Assembly (NCBI GenBank): GCA_934454145.1
Contig: CAKSFT010000003.1
Coordinates: forward strand, 186,001-250,000
Reading direction: 5' to 3'
Length of the DNA: 64,000 nt
From: an uncultured Clostridia bacterium
GTDB taxonomy: Bacteria; Bacillota; Clostridia; UBA1381
The notes under the pieces are model-generated. The model worked only from the letters and a program-made list of their open reading frames with translations. It did no database searches and was not told the DNA's origin. The position numbers and the translations under genes were made by a program. This document shows, piece by piece, positions 49,481-59,874 of the stretch; the first letter of the stretch is position 1; the number at the start of each line of letters is the position of its first letter.

Positions 49481-50500
49481 ATGGAAACTTGTTGTAATAA
49501 AAAAACAGAATATAATTTGGTTGATATATTCAAACTGATATGCGCTGTATTAGTTGTAATTATACATACCAAACCATTTGAAAGTGTGTTTTGGATTGAT
49601 GCTGCTATTGGTATCGTAACAAGATTTGCTGTACCGTATTTTTTTACCTCCTCCTCATATTTTCTATTTAAAAAAATATTAGGTTCGGAGAATAAAGAAA
49701 AAATATATATTCAGTATTTCAAACGGTTGATAAGGTTTTATCTTGTTTGGTACATCGCATTTAACACGGTATCATTTTTCAAAGGATATATATATCACCC
49801 TGTTGAGTATATAAAGCAGTTTGCTTTCAGCACAAACGGCAGCCCTTTATGGTTTCTTTGTGCATTAATATGGGCATCTCTATTTGTGTATTTATTATCT
49901 AATAAGATAAATAAAAAAGCAATTATGGTGATAGCTGCATTGAGTTGGATAGTTGGATATATATTTTCCACATTAAGAGTTTTATTTGTGGGCAACTATT
50001 TTTTCGACTTAGTAAACAACTCTGTAATTAGCTTTATTGGCACACAAAATGGACTATTTTTTGCATTCCCATATGTAGCGATGGGAGCATTACTTGCGGA
50101 GAGCACTATAACAAAAGCAAACAAACTAAACGCTATAGGAATATTGTGTTCTATGCTTTTATTGAGTTTAGAATCAATAGTAGCCGTAATGGTCTTGCAT
50201 GCAGATTTGACTTTTTTATGGCTGTCTGCATTACCTTTAGCATATTTCACGATAAAATTTACACTGACAAATAATTTGAATATAAATATAGATTTTTACG
50301 TTGTCAGAAAAGTGAGTACTTTGCTATATGTAACGCATGTTATGTTTATGCAGTCGGTGAAATTTGTAATAATGAGATTTGAGGTAAATGATCCTTATAA
50401 TTTATGGTGTTTTGTAGGAACATTAAGTGTTTCACTTCTTTGTTCTTACTTATTGGTAAGACTTTCTAAAAGATGCAGCTTAATAAAATATGTTATGTGA
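49481..50500 (+). CDS. Membrane acyltransferase (acyltransferase 3 family)
   Basis: 339 residues from ATG 49481 with GAGGG upstream. About ten membrane spans. The early VDIFKLICAVLVVIIHTKPF carries the conserved histidine, and the FTSSSYFLFKKIL segment follows as in OafA/WecH-type enzymes. It probably adds acetyl or another small acyl group to the polysaccharide at the membrane. Confidence 0.8.
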   Translation: METCCNKKTEYNLVDIFKLICAVLVVIIHTKPFESVFWIDAAIGIVTRFAVPYFFTSSSYFLFKKILGSENKEKIYIQYFKRLIRFYLVWYIAFNTVSFFKGYIYHPVEYIKQFAFSTNGSPLWFLCALIWASLFVYLLSNKINKKAIMVIAALSWIVGYIFSTLRVLFVGNYFFDLVNNSVISFIGTQNGLFFAFPYVAMGALLAESTITKANKLNAIGILCSMLLLSLESIVAVMVLHADLTFLWLSALPLAYFTIKFTLTNNLNINIDFYVVRKVSTLLYVTHVMFMQSVKFVIMRFEVNDPYNLWCFVGTLSVSLLCSYLLVRLSKRCSLIKYVM

Positions 50501-50509
50501 GGTTAAACA

Positions 50510-51724
50510 ATGCGAGTTTTTATGATCAACTCTTTTTTCAGCGTTGGCGGTCCGCCAAGAATTGTTAAAGGCATATATGATGTTTTAAAGGAAAATAATG
50601 ATTTGTGTATTCTTGCTGCGGCACGAGAAAAGATAATTGATAGTATGCATACAACGAGAATAGGAACAAAAATTACTGCTTATCGCTGTGCCATTTTAGC
50701 TCGCATTTTTGACTCCGAAGGATTTAATGCAAAAAAACCCACTGAACAGTTGATAAAGCAAATAAAAGAGTATAATCCGGATATTATACACTTGCATAAT
50801 CTTCATGGATATTACATTAATGTAGAAATCTTATTTGATTTTTTGAAAAAATACAAAAAACCTGTGATATGGACATTGCATGATTGCTGGTCGGTTACAG
50901 GACATTGCGTGCATTTCGATTATATCGGTTGTGATAAATGGAAAAAAGGATGTAACAAGTGTATCCAAAAAAAGGAATACCCGACCAGTGTATTTTTTGA
51001 TAATTCGGCTGAAAATTACAAAAGGAAAAAAGCTGCTTTTACAGGTGTGCAAAATATGACATTAGTTCCGGTTTCAAAATGGCTGGAAGGTATAATAAAA
51101 AAATCATATTTGTCCGAATATCCTACGAATGTAATATATAATGGTTTGGATCTAAAACACTTCAAGCCTACGGCAAATACAATAAAATCAGCTTACGGTA
51201 TAAAAAATAAAATTATGATTCTTGGAGTTGCTCAAAATTGGAGCAAGAAGAAAGGATTTAACGATTTTATTAAACTCAGTTCATTGTTGAATATGGATAA
51301 ATATGCAATAGTTCTGGTTGGAGTACCCAAATCGCTGCAGAAAAAAGTACCACACAACATCATTTGTGTAGATCAGACTAACAGCACAACGGAATTGGCG
51401 CAGTTTTATAGTGCAGCAGATTTGTTTTTAAATTTATCTTATGAGGAAACCTTTGGTTTGGTAACTGCCGAGGCATTGGCCTGTGGTACGCCGGCTATTG
51501 TATATAACAGAACCGCAGTACCGGAAATAATCGACGAATCATGCGGCATTGTTGTTGAAGCTGGAAACATAAAGCTACTGAAAAAAATAATTACAGATGA
51601 AAAATGGAGAGCTATCGAATCTAATAACTGTGTTGAGCGTGCAAAACAGTATGAAGATAAGATCCAGTACTGCAAATACATCAAACTTTATAAAAAAATC
51701 TTAGAAGAAGGTGAAACGCTTTGA
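50510..51724 (+). CDS. Glycosyltransferase family 4
   Basis: 404 residues from ATG 50510 with GAGGTTAAA upstream. A GT-B fold: N-terminal FSVGGPPRIVKGIYD, IHLHNLHGYYIN, WTLHDCWSVTGHCVHF, then C-terminal ILGVAQNWSKKKGFNDFIKL and NLSYEETFGLVTAEALACGT with the E-x7-E donor motif. The WTLHDCW...C region with spaced cysteines is typical of WcaC-type enzymes. It overlaps the next gene by 4 bp. Confidence 0.85.
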   Translation: MRVFMINSFFSVGGPPRIVKGIYDVLKENNDLCILAAAREKIIDSMHTTRIGTKITAYRCAILARIFDSEGFNAKKPTEQLIKQIKEYNPDIIHLHNLHGYYINVEILFDFLKKYKKPVIWTLHDCWSVTGHCVHFDYIGCDKWKKGCNKCIQKKEYPTSVFFDNSAENYKRKKAAFTGVQNMTLVPVSKWLEGIIKKSYLSEYPTNVIYNGLDLKHFKPTANTIKSAYGIKNKIMILGVAQNWSKKKGFNDFIKLSSLLNMDKYAIVLVGVPKSLQKKVPHNIICVDQTNSTTELAQFYSAADLFLNLSYEETFGLVTAEALACGTPAIVYNRTAVPEIIDESCGIVVEAGNIKLLKKIITDEKWRAIESNNCVERAKQYEDKIQYCKYIKLYKKILEEGETL

Positions 51725-52818
51725 AGGCTTTGTTTTTAAACAACATTCCATCTCCATATAGAATAAATTTTTTTAATGAATTGGGCAAATATTGCGATTT
51801 GACAGTATTATTTGAACGTCATTCAGCTTCAGATCGCGATAAACGCTGGCAATCTGACAATTATAAAAACTTTGAAGCAGTTTTTTTAAAAGGAAAGGCT
51901 ATTGGAGCTGATGGCAGTTTATCACTTGAATATAGAAAATATTTTAAAAAAAAATCGTTTGATATTGTAGTATTAGCAGGATACTCTTCCCCCACCGGAA
52001 TATTGGCATTTTTACATTGTAAAATTCATGGTATACCATATATTGTGTCTTCCGACGGGGCGTTTGAGAGAAAAGAATCATTTTTAAAACATTCTTTCAA
52101 AAAGCTGCTGCTTTCAAAGGCTGTTGCCGGTATCGGAACAACAGATGAAACATTGAGATATCTAAATAGCTACAATGTGGTTCGCACATATAAATACCCG
52201 TTTACATCACTTTTTAAGAGTGATCTTTTAAAAAGCATACCAACTGAATCAGAAAAAGATAATTTACGAAAAAAACTCAAAATACCTGAGAAAAAAATCG
52301 TATTATCTGTAGGGCAATTTATATACAGAAAAGGCTACGATATTTTGATAAAAGCATTCTTAAAAATCAAAAATGCTGATATTGGATTATATATAATAGG
52401 CGGTACGCCCACACAAGAATATGTAGAATTGAGAGGAAACAATAAAAATATTCACTTTGTTGATTTTATGTCTAAAAACAAACTAAAGGAATATTATGAG
52501 GTCGCAGATCTCTTTGTATTACCAACTCGAGAAGATATTTGGGGATTGGTTATCAACGAGGCAATGGCCTGTGCCTTGCCGGTCATAACGACAGATAGGT
52601 GTGGCGCAGGAATGGAGCTTGTCAAAAACGAGGAAAACGGTTTCTTTGTTCACAGCGAGGATATCGAAGAATTATACAAGCGAATAAATACAATTATAGA
52701 AAATCCAATATTACAGAAAACAATGAGTGCAAAGAGTCTGAATATTATTCAAGATTTCACGATAGAAAAAATGGCAGAAAGACATATGGAAATATTTCAG
52801 CAGCTTTGCAAAAAATAA
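51721..52818 (+). CDS. Glycosyltransferase family 4 (second)
   Basis: 365 residues from TTG 51721, overlapping the previous stop, with AGAAGGTGA upstream. It begins ALFLNNIPSPYRINFFNELG. C-terminal donor site: VLSVGQFIYRKGYDILIKAF and LPTREDIWGLVINEAMACAL, with the conserved glutamates. Adds a further sugar of the repeat unit; the linkage is unknown. Confidence 0.85.
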   Translation: MKALFLNNIPSPYRINFFNELGKYCDLTVLFERHSASDRDKRWQSDNYKNFEAVFLKGKAIGADGSLSLEYRKYFKKKSFDIVVLAGYSSPTGILAFLHCKIHGIPYIVSSDGAFERKESFLKHSFKKLLLSKAVAGIGTTDETLRYLNSYNVVRTYKYPFTSLFKSDLLKSIPTESEKDNLRKKLKIPEKKIVLSVGQFIYRKGYDILIKAFLKIKNADIGLYIIGGTPTQEYVELRGNNKNIHFVDFMSKNKLKEYYEVADLFVLPTREDIWGLVINEAMACALPVITTDRCGAGMELVKNEENGFFVHSEDIEELYKRINTIIENPILQKTMSAKSLNIIQDFTIEKMAERHMEIFQQLCKK

Positions 52819-52835
52819 AAAAGTTGGGACCGATT

Positions 52836-54302
52836 ATGATTAAACAAAGTACATACAAGTTGAATATGCTTGAAATTGAACAAGTTATTGCACAGATTTA
52901 CATATACTTGTTGCCTTTTCGTATGATATCACAATTCGCATTTATAAAGAATCTGGTTGGTGTGTGTGCGCTTTATATTGATTTTGTATTCCACATGATC
53001 GGTTTGATGTTATGGATATGCAATAGCAAAGGAAATTTAAAAGCGGAAAGCGGAGAAAATCAATATCTTATAAATGATTTTTTAAAGCTAATTATATGGT
53101 TGAATACATCTTCTATCATAATGGCATTTTTTATTCAATCGAAATATGGAAATATTGGAAACGATAATGCTTTCGGTGCTGTTATAGGTATGATTATATA
53201 TTTCTTCCAATATGCTCTTATGCTTTTATATAATATGAGGGTTCTAACTATATTAGAAAAAGAAAAAATCCATTTGATTTTTCACCGTTTATGCACTGTA
53301 TTATTGATAATTGGATATACGCAGGTGCTTGTGATGAATGGTATCGGTGGTGGAATATATGATAGGTTAAACTTCATGGGGATTCTTAATAATTCATCAC
53401 ACCTACCCAAGCTATGTTTGACCGGTTCTGAGGGGGCAGCAGCAGGCAATATTATTTCCATATTGGTAATGCCGGTACTATTATCTGATATACTCATCGG
53501 ACAGAATATTAAGTCTAATGTCATAAAAATAATTTTGTGGCTAATACCACTATACTTCACCAACAGTTCAACGGCATATATTCTGTTTGCAATTGAAATG
53601 ATGGTGTTTTTAGCACTAATGGCTTTTGAGAAAAAACAAATAGTTTTACTGTTGAAGGTGCTAACCGTAACTTTAATATTGGTTTTGGTTTTAGGAATAA
53701 TATTAAAGTCTTTAGGGCTTTTAACAAGTGAAATCTTTGAAGAAGTAAACTATCTTCTTTTTGAAAAAGCGACAGATACAGAGAATGGTTCCACTATTTC
53801 AAGGACTGTACCTCTTTTGGTTAACTGGGGAGCTTTTAAGGAATATCCCATTTTGGGAGTTGGAAATGGGCTGCAAGGATATTTTTATGAAAAATACTTT
53901 CCTACTTCAGCATTTCATGTTGCCGGTTCGGATGTTACCGAATTTTTAAAAACAAGCAAAAACGGTATCAGTAATGGCGGAGTGTTTTTCCCTTCTTTAC
54001 TGTCCGGCTACGGAATAATCGGCTGTATATTAATTGTTAAGTTTATAATAAAAACAATTTATGTTGCTAACTTTAAAAAGCATAAAATAAACAATTTCTT
54101 TTATATGTGGATATTGGCAGGAATTGCATTTATCATAACCGGATTTCAAGGAGACATGTATGGAAGATATTATGCTTGGTTTATGATAAGTTTGCCATTT
54201 ATATCAGCCTCAAAAAAGGAGAAAATACAAGATGATTACATTACCAATATCAATTTTGATACCTACAATGAACAGACCGGAAACATTAAAGAAAACGCTT
54301 GA
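52836..54302 (+). CDS. wzy: Wzy-like polysaccharide polymerase
   Basis: ATG 52836 is taken because it opens just after the upstream gene; earlier in-frame starts lie inside that gene. 488 residues with about eleven to twelve membrane spans and a larger loop near 335-395 holding a WGAFKEYPILGVGNGLQG motif, as in O-antigen ligase/polymerase families. It polymerises repeat units on the outer face of the membrane. The 3' end overlaps the next gene by 71 bp, unusually long for this operon. Confidence 0.8.
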   Translation: MIKQSTYKLNMLEIEQVIAQIYIYLLPFRMISQFAFIKNLVGVCALYIDFVFHMIGLMLWICNSKGNLKAESGENQYLINDFLKLIIWLNTSSIIMAFFIQSKYGNIGNDNAFGAVIGMIIYFFQYALMLLYNMRVLTILEKEKIHLIFHRLCTVLLIIGYTQVLVMNGIGGGIYDRLNFMGILNNSSHLPKLCLTGSEGAAAGNIISILVMPVLLSDILIGQNIKSNVIKIILWLIPLYFTNSSTAYILFAIEMMVFLALMAFEKKQIVLLLKVLTVTLILVLVLGIILKSLGLLTSEIFEEVNYLLFEKATDTENGSTISRTVPLLVNWGAFKEYPILGVGNGLQGYFYEKYFPTSAFHVAGSDVTEFLKTSKNGISNGGVFFPSLLSGYGIIGCILIVKFIIKTIYVANFKKHKINNFFYMWILAGIAFIITGFQGDMYGRYYAWFMISLPFISASKKEKIQDDYITNINFDTYNEQTGNIKENA

Positions 54303-55155
54303 AAGTATAACAGGTCACAACTTTATACCCAAGCAGATTGTGATTGTAGATCAAAGTGAAAAAAATGATGTCATTCAAGAAAACAAACGAATACTTAACG
54401 AAATATCAAAGAAAGGGATTCAAACGGTGTATTTTTATCAAGAAAAACCGTCCCTTACCGCAGCCAGAAACAATGCAATTAAATTTGCAACAGAAGAAAT
54501 AATAATTTGTTCCGATGATGACATCGAAGTATATGATGATACACTACTTAATATATCAAATAAAATGAAAGATAAAAGCATTTCAATGATTGCGGCAATT
54601 GATGATAATATGCCAACTAAGCAAAGCGCATTAGGATATATTTTAGGAACACGCTCTTTCAAAAAAAGGAAAATTGGACATGTGACATATTCGATGCTCG
54701 GTCGTTATCCTGAAAATGTAAAGGGAGAAGTAAAAACCGAATGGGCCATGGGGTGTTTCTTTGTAATCAGAAAATCCTTGATGGTCTTATGGAAAATAAA
54801 ATGGGACGAACAATTAACAAGCTATGCTTATCCGGAAGATTTGGATTTTAGTTATTCATACTATAAGTTATCAGAATTCAATGGACTGCATTGTATTTTA
54901 GATGAAAATATTCGTATCAAACATATGGTAAGTAACGAGTACAGGGTACCATCACGTAAAAGTACATATATGTATGTTATAAACCGCAGATATTTAAGCT
55001 ATAAGCATAATATGGGCTTTAATTCACGGTTAGCAATGTGTTGGTGTGATTTTTGGAGATTTGCAGAAAGGTTTATAAAGAATGAGCAACCTTTCGATAT
55101 TATTAGAGCATATATGATATGCAAAAAAGAAGCAAAAAAAATGTTGAAACAGTGA
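54232..55155 (+). CDS. Glycosyltransferase family 2
   Basis: 307 residues from ATG 54232 with AGGAGA upstream. A GT-A fold: ISILIPTMNRPETLKKTLES at the start, EKPSLTAARNNAIKFATEEI, the metal-binding ICSDDDIEVYDD at about 91, and a C-terminal YPEDLDFSYSYYKL acceptor region. Adds one sugar of the repeat. Confidence 0.85.
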   Translation: MITLPISILIPTMNRPETLKKTLESITGHNFIPKQIVIVDQSEKNDVIQENKRILNEISKKGIQTVYFYQEKPSLTAARNNAIKFATEEIIICSDDDIEVYDDTLLNISNKMKDKSISMIAAIDDNMPTKQSALGYILGTRSFKKRKIGHVTYSMLGRYPENVKGEVKTEWAMGCFFVIRKSLMVLWKIKWDEQLTSYAYPEDLDFSYSYYKLSEFNGLHCILDENIRIKHMVSNEYRVPSRKSTYMYVINRRYLSYKHNMGFNSRLAMCWCDFWRFAERFIKNEQPFDIIRAYMICKKEAKKMLKQ

Positions 55156-55167
55156 GGTGTCAGGATC

Positions 55168-56220
55168 ATGTTAAAAGTATTAAAATCCCTATTGTTGACC
55201 ATATTTTTTGGGATTCAAAATTGTTTTGATACAGTAGTCGGCATTTTCACTACAAATAGTTCTTTTTCGGACAAGCCAACAATTTTTTTGATAGGAACTC
55301 CGGAACATGATAACACCGGAGATCATGCTATAGCACTTTCAGAAATACAGTTTATACAAGACTATTTTCCACATTACAATATTGTTGAAATTACAGTTGA
55401 ACACTGGAGACGTTACAGAATAAATCTGTTGTTGCACACAAAAAAAGAAGATATGTTTTTTATGACCGGTGGCGGCAATATCGGTGATATATACAAATGG
55501 GACGAACTTGTCAGGCGCTTTATAATTAAACATTTTAAAGAAAATAAGATAATCGTTTTTCCGCAGACCGCCTATTTTAGCAACAGTAAAAAAGGGCAAC
55601 GGGAATTAAATAAAACCGTAAGACTTTATAATAGTCATAAAAAATTGCTTGTATGCGCAAGGGAAAAACAAACATATGAATTTTTGAAAAAATACTTTTG
55701 TGTGCAAACATACCTTTGTCCTGACATTGTATTCAGAATGCGAATAAATCTTGGAAATGTTTCCAAAGGCAAAAATATAGGAATTTGTGTACGGAATGAT
55801 AATGAGAGTTCTTTATCGTTTGACGAACGAAAAAAGCTTTTAAAACAACTAAATGATAATTATGCTGTGGAATACTTCAACACTTGTATCTATACGGCTA
55901 AAATAAAACAAAACAGAGTAGCTATAATAACTGCATTGTTGCAAAAAATCAGCTCATATCAGTTTGTAGTAACAGATAGATTGCATGCAATGATTTTTTG
56001 CGTGCTTACAAATGTGCCATGTGTTGTTATATCACCCAAAAGTCATAAAATTATTTCAACATTACAATGGCTGAAGAATAAAAATGTAATTCTTATATCA
56101 AATATTGATAACATATTACAAGCTTGCAACCGCTTAACAAGCACGGAGAATTCTTTTGAATTTAATCAATTTGAAAATTACTATAAAGAACTTGCTAATG
56201 CTATAAAGGAGTTACTATGA
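55168..56220 (+). CDS. Polysaccharide pyruvyl transferase (first)
   Basis: 350 residues from ATG 55168 (ribosome site GAGGTGTCAGG). Family signs: FLIGTPEHDNTGDHAIALSE at about 39-58, FFMTGGGNIGDIYKWDELVR near 94-113, CAREKQTYEFLKK, and the C-terminal VVTDRLHAMIFCVL. It is of the EpsO/EpsI kind. It adds ketal pyruvate to a sugar, giving the polymer negative charge. It overlaps the next gene by 4 bp. Confidence 0.82.
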   Translation: MLKVLKSLLLTIFFGIQNCFDTVVGIFTTNSSFSDKPTIFLIGTPEHDNTGDHAIALSEIQFIQDYFPHYNIVEITVEHWRRYRINLLLHTKKEDMFFMTGGGNIGDIYKWDELVRRFIIKHFKENKIIVFPQTAYFSNSKKGQRELNKTVRLYNSHKKLLVCAREKQTYEFLKKYFCVQTYLCPDIVFRMRINLGNVSKGKNIGICVRNDNESSLSFDERKKLLKQLNDNYAVEYFNTCIYTAKIKQNRVAIITALLQKISSYQFVVTDRLHAMIFCVLTNVPCVVISPKSHKIISTLQWLKNKNVILISNIDNILQACNRLTSTENSFEFNQFENYYKELANAIKELL

Positions 56221-57344
56221 ATATTGGAATAATTACATTTAACAGACTATTTAACTTTGGTTCTGCATTGCAAACCTATGCATTAAACAAATACTTAAAT
56301 ACAGCCGGTTATCATACCATTACTATTGACTACATTCAAAAAGAGCAGGAAAAAAGTTTTGCATATTATGAAAAAAACAAAAATATTTTAAGTATTTGTA
56401 GAAATATTCAGCGATTTATTTATAAAAATCAAGTGATGACAAGCAGATCCAGGTTTAGGAGTTTCGCTGAAAAGTATATTCCTAAAACGGTTCCATTATC
56501 ATATTCGGAACTAAAAGGTGCCGGCAAAAAATTTGACATTATCATATGTGGTAGCGATCAGATATGGAATCCTCGATATAAAGGATTTGATGAGTCATAT
56601 TTATTGGAATTTGTTTCAAAACAAACGAAAAAATTTGCATATGCTGCAAGTATAGGGATTTCTGATGTAAATGCACATGAAAAAAGTATTTTTCAAAAGC
56701 ACCTAAACACCTTTGATTTTATTTCAGTTCGCGAAATAGAAGCGAAAAGGTTGTTAGAGCCAGTAATTACTAAACCAATTCATGTAGTCTGCGATCCGGT
56801 ATTTTTAATAGATAAGAGTAACTGGGAAAAAATAGCTGGCAATCAACCAATCATTGAAAAACCATATGCATTGTATTATTTTATAGGAAATGTAACCGGA
56901 ATGAGAAATTTAGGTGAGAAAATAAAAAAACAAATCAAAATGCCAGTTGTGGTTGTAAGAATGAATCTTAGGGACTTATTACATATGTATAAAAAATATT
57001 ATGAAGTTGGTCCAACAGAATTTTTGAACCTATTATATCATGCAAAGTACATATACACCAACTCGTTTCATGCGGTCTGTTTCTCATTGATATTTCATAA
57101 ACCATTTTGGGTGTCAATGGAAACCAATCTTGGTGTTGCCTCACAATGTAGAATCGAAAATTTACTTACAAAAGTACAATTAGAGCATCGTATTATAACA
57201 CACAACACAGCACAAAAAGACTTTTTGGAGGATGTTGATTTCAGTAATTCAGATGTTGTATTAAAAAAATGGATTTATGAAAGTAAAACCATTCTCAAGG
57301 AAGCATTACATGGAGGTATGAATTATGATTTGTCCCAAGAATGA
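56217..57344 (+). CDS. Polysaccharide pyruvyl transferase (second)
   Basis: 375 residues from ATG 56217 with AAGGAGTT upstream. It begins NIGIITFNRLFNFGSALQTY and has FDIIICGSDQIWNPRYKGFD, FAYAASIGIS and YIYTNSFHAVCFSLIFHKPF, all typical of the CsaB-like family. It is much diverged from the first copy, so it likely acts on another sugar. Coupled by a 20-bp overlap to the iron-sulfur protein gene, an association common in such clusters. Confidence 0.82.
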   Translation: MNIGIITFNRLFNFGSALQTYALNKYLNTAGYHTITIDYIQKEQEKSFAYYEKNKNILSICRNIQRFIYKNQVMTSRSRFRSFAEKYIPKTVPLSYSELKGAGKKFDIIICGSDQIWNPRYKGFDESYLLEFVSKQTKKFAYAASIGISDVNAHEKSIFQKHLNTFDFISVREIEAKRLLEPVITKPIHVVCDPVFLIDKSNWEKIAGNQPIIEKPYALYYFIGNVTGMRNLGEKIKKQIKMPVVVVRMNLRDLLHMYKKYYEVGPTEFLNLLYHAKYIYTNSFHAVCFSLIFHKPFWVSMETNLGVASQCRIENLLTKVQLEHRIITHNTAQKDFLEDVDFSNSDVVLKKWIYESKTILKEALHGGMNYDLSQE

Positions 57345-58476
57345 ATGCCTTGAGTGTGGAGCATGCTTTGCAGTATGTCCCATTAATGCAATCAAAATGG
57401 CTGAAAATATTTATGGAGAATATTTACCGTTAATTGACAATGACAAGTGTATAAAATGTAATAAATGTAATAAGATTTGTCCTGTAATAAACAAAACAGA
57501 TTATAAAAAACCATTAGAATGCTATGCTGCTTATACACAAAATGAAAATGATCGCAATTCATGTGCTTCTGGCGGTATTGCAACAGCTTTTGGCAAACAA
57601 ATAATTAATGCTGGCGGAGAAACTTTTGGAGCAGTCTTAAATGAAAAATTTTCTTTTACAAAAGCTGAGAATATAAGTGGTTTAGAAGAGTTTAAAGGCA
57701 GCAAGTATGTTCATATACCGGCGTATCATATCTATAGGGATATAAAAAAGGATTTAATGACTGATAAAAAGATTCTTTTTATCGGTACCCCTTGTCAATG
57801 TGATGCATTACTTCATTACATAGGAAAAGAGTATGAAAATCTTATAACTGTTGATTTAATCTGTCATGGAACACCACCATATAGATACCTTAATGAATGG
57901 ATAAAGTACGTTACTAAGGGTATGTATTTTGACCAAATAACATTTCGTGGAAAAAGAGATTATTATTTGACAGTCTATAATGATTCTAAAATAATATACT
58001 CAAAACAACATAATGAAGATGGATACTTTTCAGCATTTTTAACAGGCCTCATTCACAGAGAACCTTGCTATTCTTGCCCATATGCAAGGATTGAAAGAAT
58101 TAGCGACATAACCATAGGAGATTTTTGGGGATTACCACAAAATGCACTAAATGGGTATATGGGAAAAAAGTCAGTTATCCTTATAAACACAACAAAGGGG
58201 AAAAATTTCTTTAAAACAGTTGTACCTAATTTGGTAGTCGAAAAAAGAGATATAACTGAAGCAATTAGTGGGAACAAACAACTTACGCATCCGGCAAGCA
58301 GACATAAAAAACAGAAATTGTTTTTACGATATTATCCCGAATATGGGTTTTATAAGGCTTTGAAAAAATGCGGTATATTACGCGAAACATTAATTACAAT
58401 TATAAAAAACAAGCTAATGTTTTTTCCACGAAAAATAATACGGAGATTAAAAAATGAAAAAAAACAAACTGGTTAG
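57325..58476 (+). CDS. Coenzyme F420 hydrogenase/dehydrogenase beta-subunit-like iron-sulfur protein
   Basis: 383 residues from ATG 57325. Two 4Fe-4S motifs at the N-terminus (CLECGACFAVCP and CIKCNKCNKICP) are followed by the FrhB-like domain: SCASGGIATAFGKQI, FIGTPCQCDALLHY, LICHGTPP, and CYSCPYARIERISDITIGDF. Such proteins recur next to pyruvyl transferase genes in polysaccharide clusters, probably as reductases in sugar modification. F420 itself need not be used. Confidence 0.8.
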   Translation: MICPKNECLECGACFAVCPINAIKMAENIYGEYLPLIDNDKCIKCNKCNKICPVINKTDYKKPLECYAAYTQNENDRNSCASGGIATAFGKQIINAGGETFGAVLNEKFSFTKAENISGLEEFKGSKYVHIPAYHIYRDIKKDLMTDKKILFIGTPCQCDALLHYIGKEYENLITVDLICHGTPPYRYLNEWIKYVTKGMYFDQITFRGKRDYYLTVYNDSKIIYSKQHNEDGYFSAFLTGLIHREPCYSCPYARIERISDITIGDFWGLPQNALNGYMGKKSVILINTTKGKNFFKTVVPNLVVEKRDITEAISGNKQLTHPASRHKKQKLFLRYYPEYGFYKALKKCGILRETLITIIKNKLMFFPRKIIRRLKNEKKQTG

Positions 58477-59872
58477 TAATTTTGGGTTTAATATAATTTA
58501 TGAATTAACCACAATTCTGTCTTCTCTGCTTATGGCGCCTTTTCTCACAAGGACGCTTACAGCTGAGAAACTTGGAGAATATACATATATAAATTCTATT
58601 ATAAGCTATTTTGTGCTGTTTGCAATGTTGGGTTTTTCTATACTTGGCAATAGAGCAATTGCATACACACGAGATGATAGATTAAAATTAAATATAACAT
58701 TTTCGAGAGTATATATAACACAAATGATAACATCTATAACATCTTTGGTGTGTTTTATAATTTTCGGGGAAATACTTCAAATGGGAACAATATACTACAT
58801 AATCGGATTGTTGATTGTTTCGTGTATATTCGATGTTAGCTGGTTTTTTAAAGGTATGGAAAATTTCAAATTATTTTCTATATTAAACACATCGACCAAA
58901 ATAATAGGAATGCTTCTCACGTTTATTCTAATTAACGATAAAAATGATTTGCTGACATATGCCTTGATCATGTCATTAGTTACGCTAATAGGAAATTTAT
59001 GCGGTTTTTGTATTGCACTAAGAGAAATACATTTTACACGAATATCTGCCAAATCAGTTTTGTTTACAATTAAAGAAGCACTCATACTGTTTGTTCCAGT
59101 TATATCTGTAAGCGTGTATAAAATGATGGATAAATTAATGATTGGTGCAATGACTCATAATTTAATCGGCGTGAGTAATTATTCTTATGCAGAGCAGATG
59201 GTTAATATACCTGCAGGAATTATAACAGCATTAAGTTCAGTAGCATTACCTCGAATGGCAAATTTAAGCATACATTCAAGAACAGAAAACAAAAATATTA
59301 TTGCGAATAAAATACTTATAGCCTCATGTTGCATATCTTGTGCTATATCATTCGGCTTGGCAAGCATTTCCAAAAACTTTGTTCCACTATATTTAGGGGA
59401 TGAATACTACGATTCTGCAAACTACTTAGTTTTGCTGTCAATCACATCTATACTTTCATCTTGGACAGCAATGATGAGAAATTTGTTTTTATTGCCGGCA
59501 AAAAAAGATAGAGTATATATTACATCAGTAGTGATGGGGGCATGTTTAAATTTTATATTAAACATTCTTTTGATAAAAAAATATGCAATATATGGTGCAA
59601 TAATTGCTACTATTGCTTCTGAATTATTAGTAACGATTATCCAAACAATAGCGGCTGCACAGCAAACCAATATGAAAAAGCACATACTAAACGCAATTCC
59701 TTTCTTTTTTATTGGAATTATAATGCTCGTTGTATGTAAAACAATTTCAAGCAACCTACCTTTAAATTGGAGTTCATTTTTTGTGTTAATAGGTATTGGT
59801 GCAATAGTGTATTTAGCTTTATCTATAGGATACTTACTTACATTAAAAAAATATAGTGAAAGAAGATGTTAA
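58454..59872 (+). CDS. wzx: Wzx-type flippase
   Basis: 472 residues from ATG 58454, overlapping the previous gene by 23 bp. About twelve to fourteen membrane spans of the MATE/MOP polysaccharide transporter fold. N-terminal APFLTRTLTAEKLGEYTYIN is the classical Wzx start, with KMMDKLMIGAM near residue 220. It moves lipid-linked repeat units across the membrane for Wzy. Confidence 0.88.
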   Translation: MKKNKLVSNFGFNIIYELTTILSSLLMAPFLTRTLTAEKLGEYTYINSIISYFVLFAMLGFSILGNRAIAYTRDDRLKLNITFSRVYITQMITSITSLVCFIIFGEILQMGTIYYIIGLLIVSCIFDVSWFFKGMENFKLFSILNTSTKIIGMLLTFILINDKNDLLTYALIMSLVTLIGNLCGFCIALREIHFTRISAKSVLFTIKEALILFVPVISVSVYKMMDKLMIGAMTHNLIGVSNYSYAEQMVNIPAGIITALSSVALPRMANLSIHSRTENKNIIANKILIASCCISCAISFGLASISKNFVPLYLGDEYYDSANYLVLLSITSILSSWTAMMRNLFLLPAKKDRVYITSVVMGACLNFILNILLIKKYAIYGAIIATIASELLVTIIQTIAAAQQTNMKKHILNAIPFFFIGIIMLVVCKTISSNLPLNWSSFFVLIGIGAIVYLALSIGYLLTLKKYSERRC

Positions 59873-59874
59873 AA

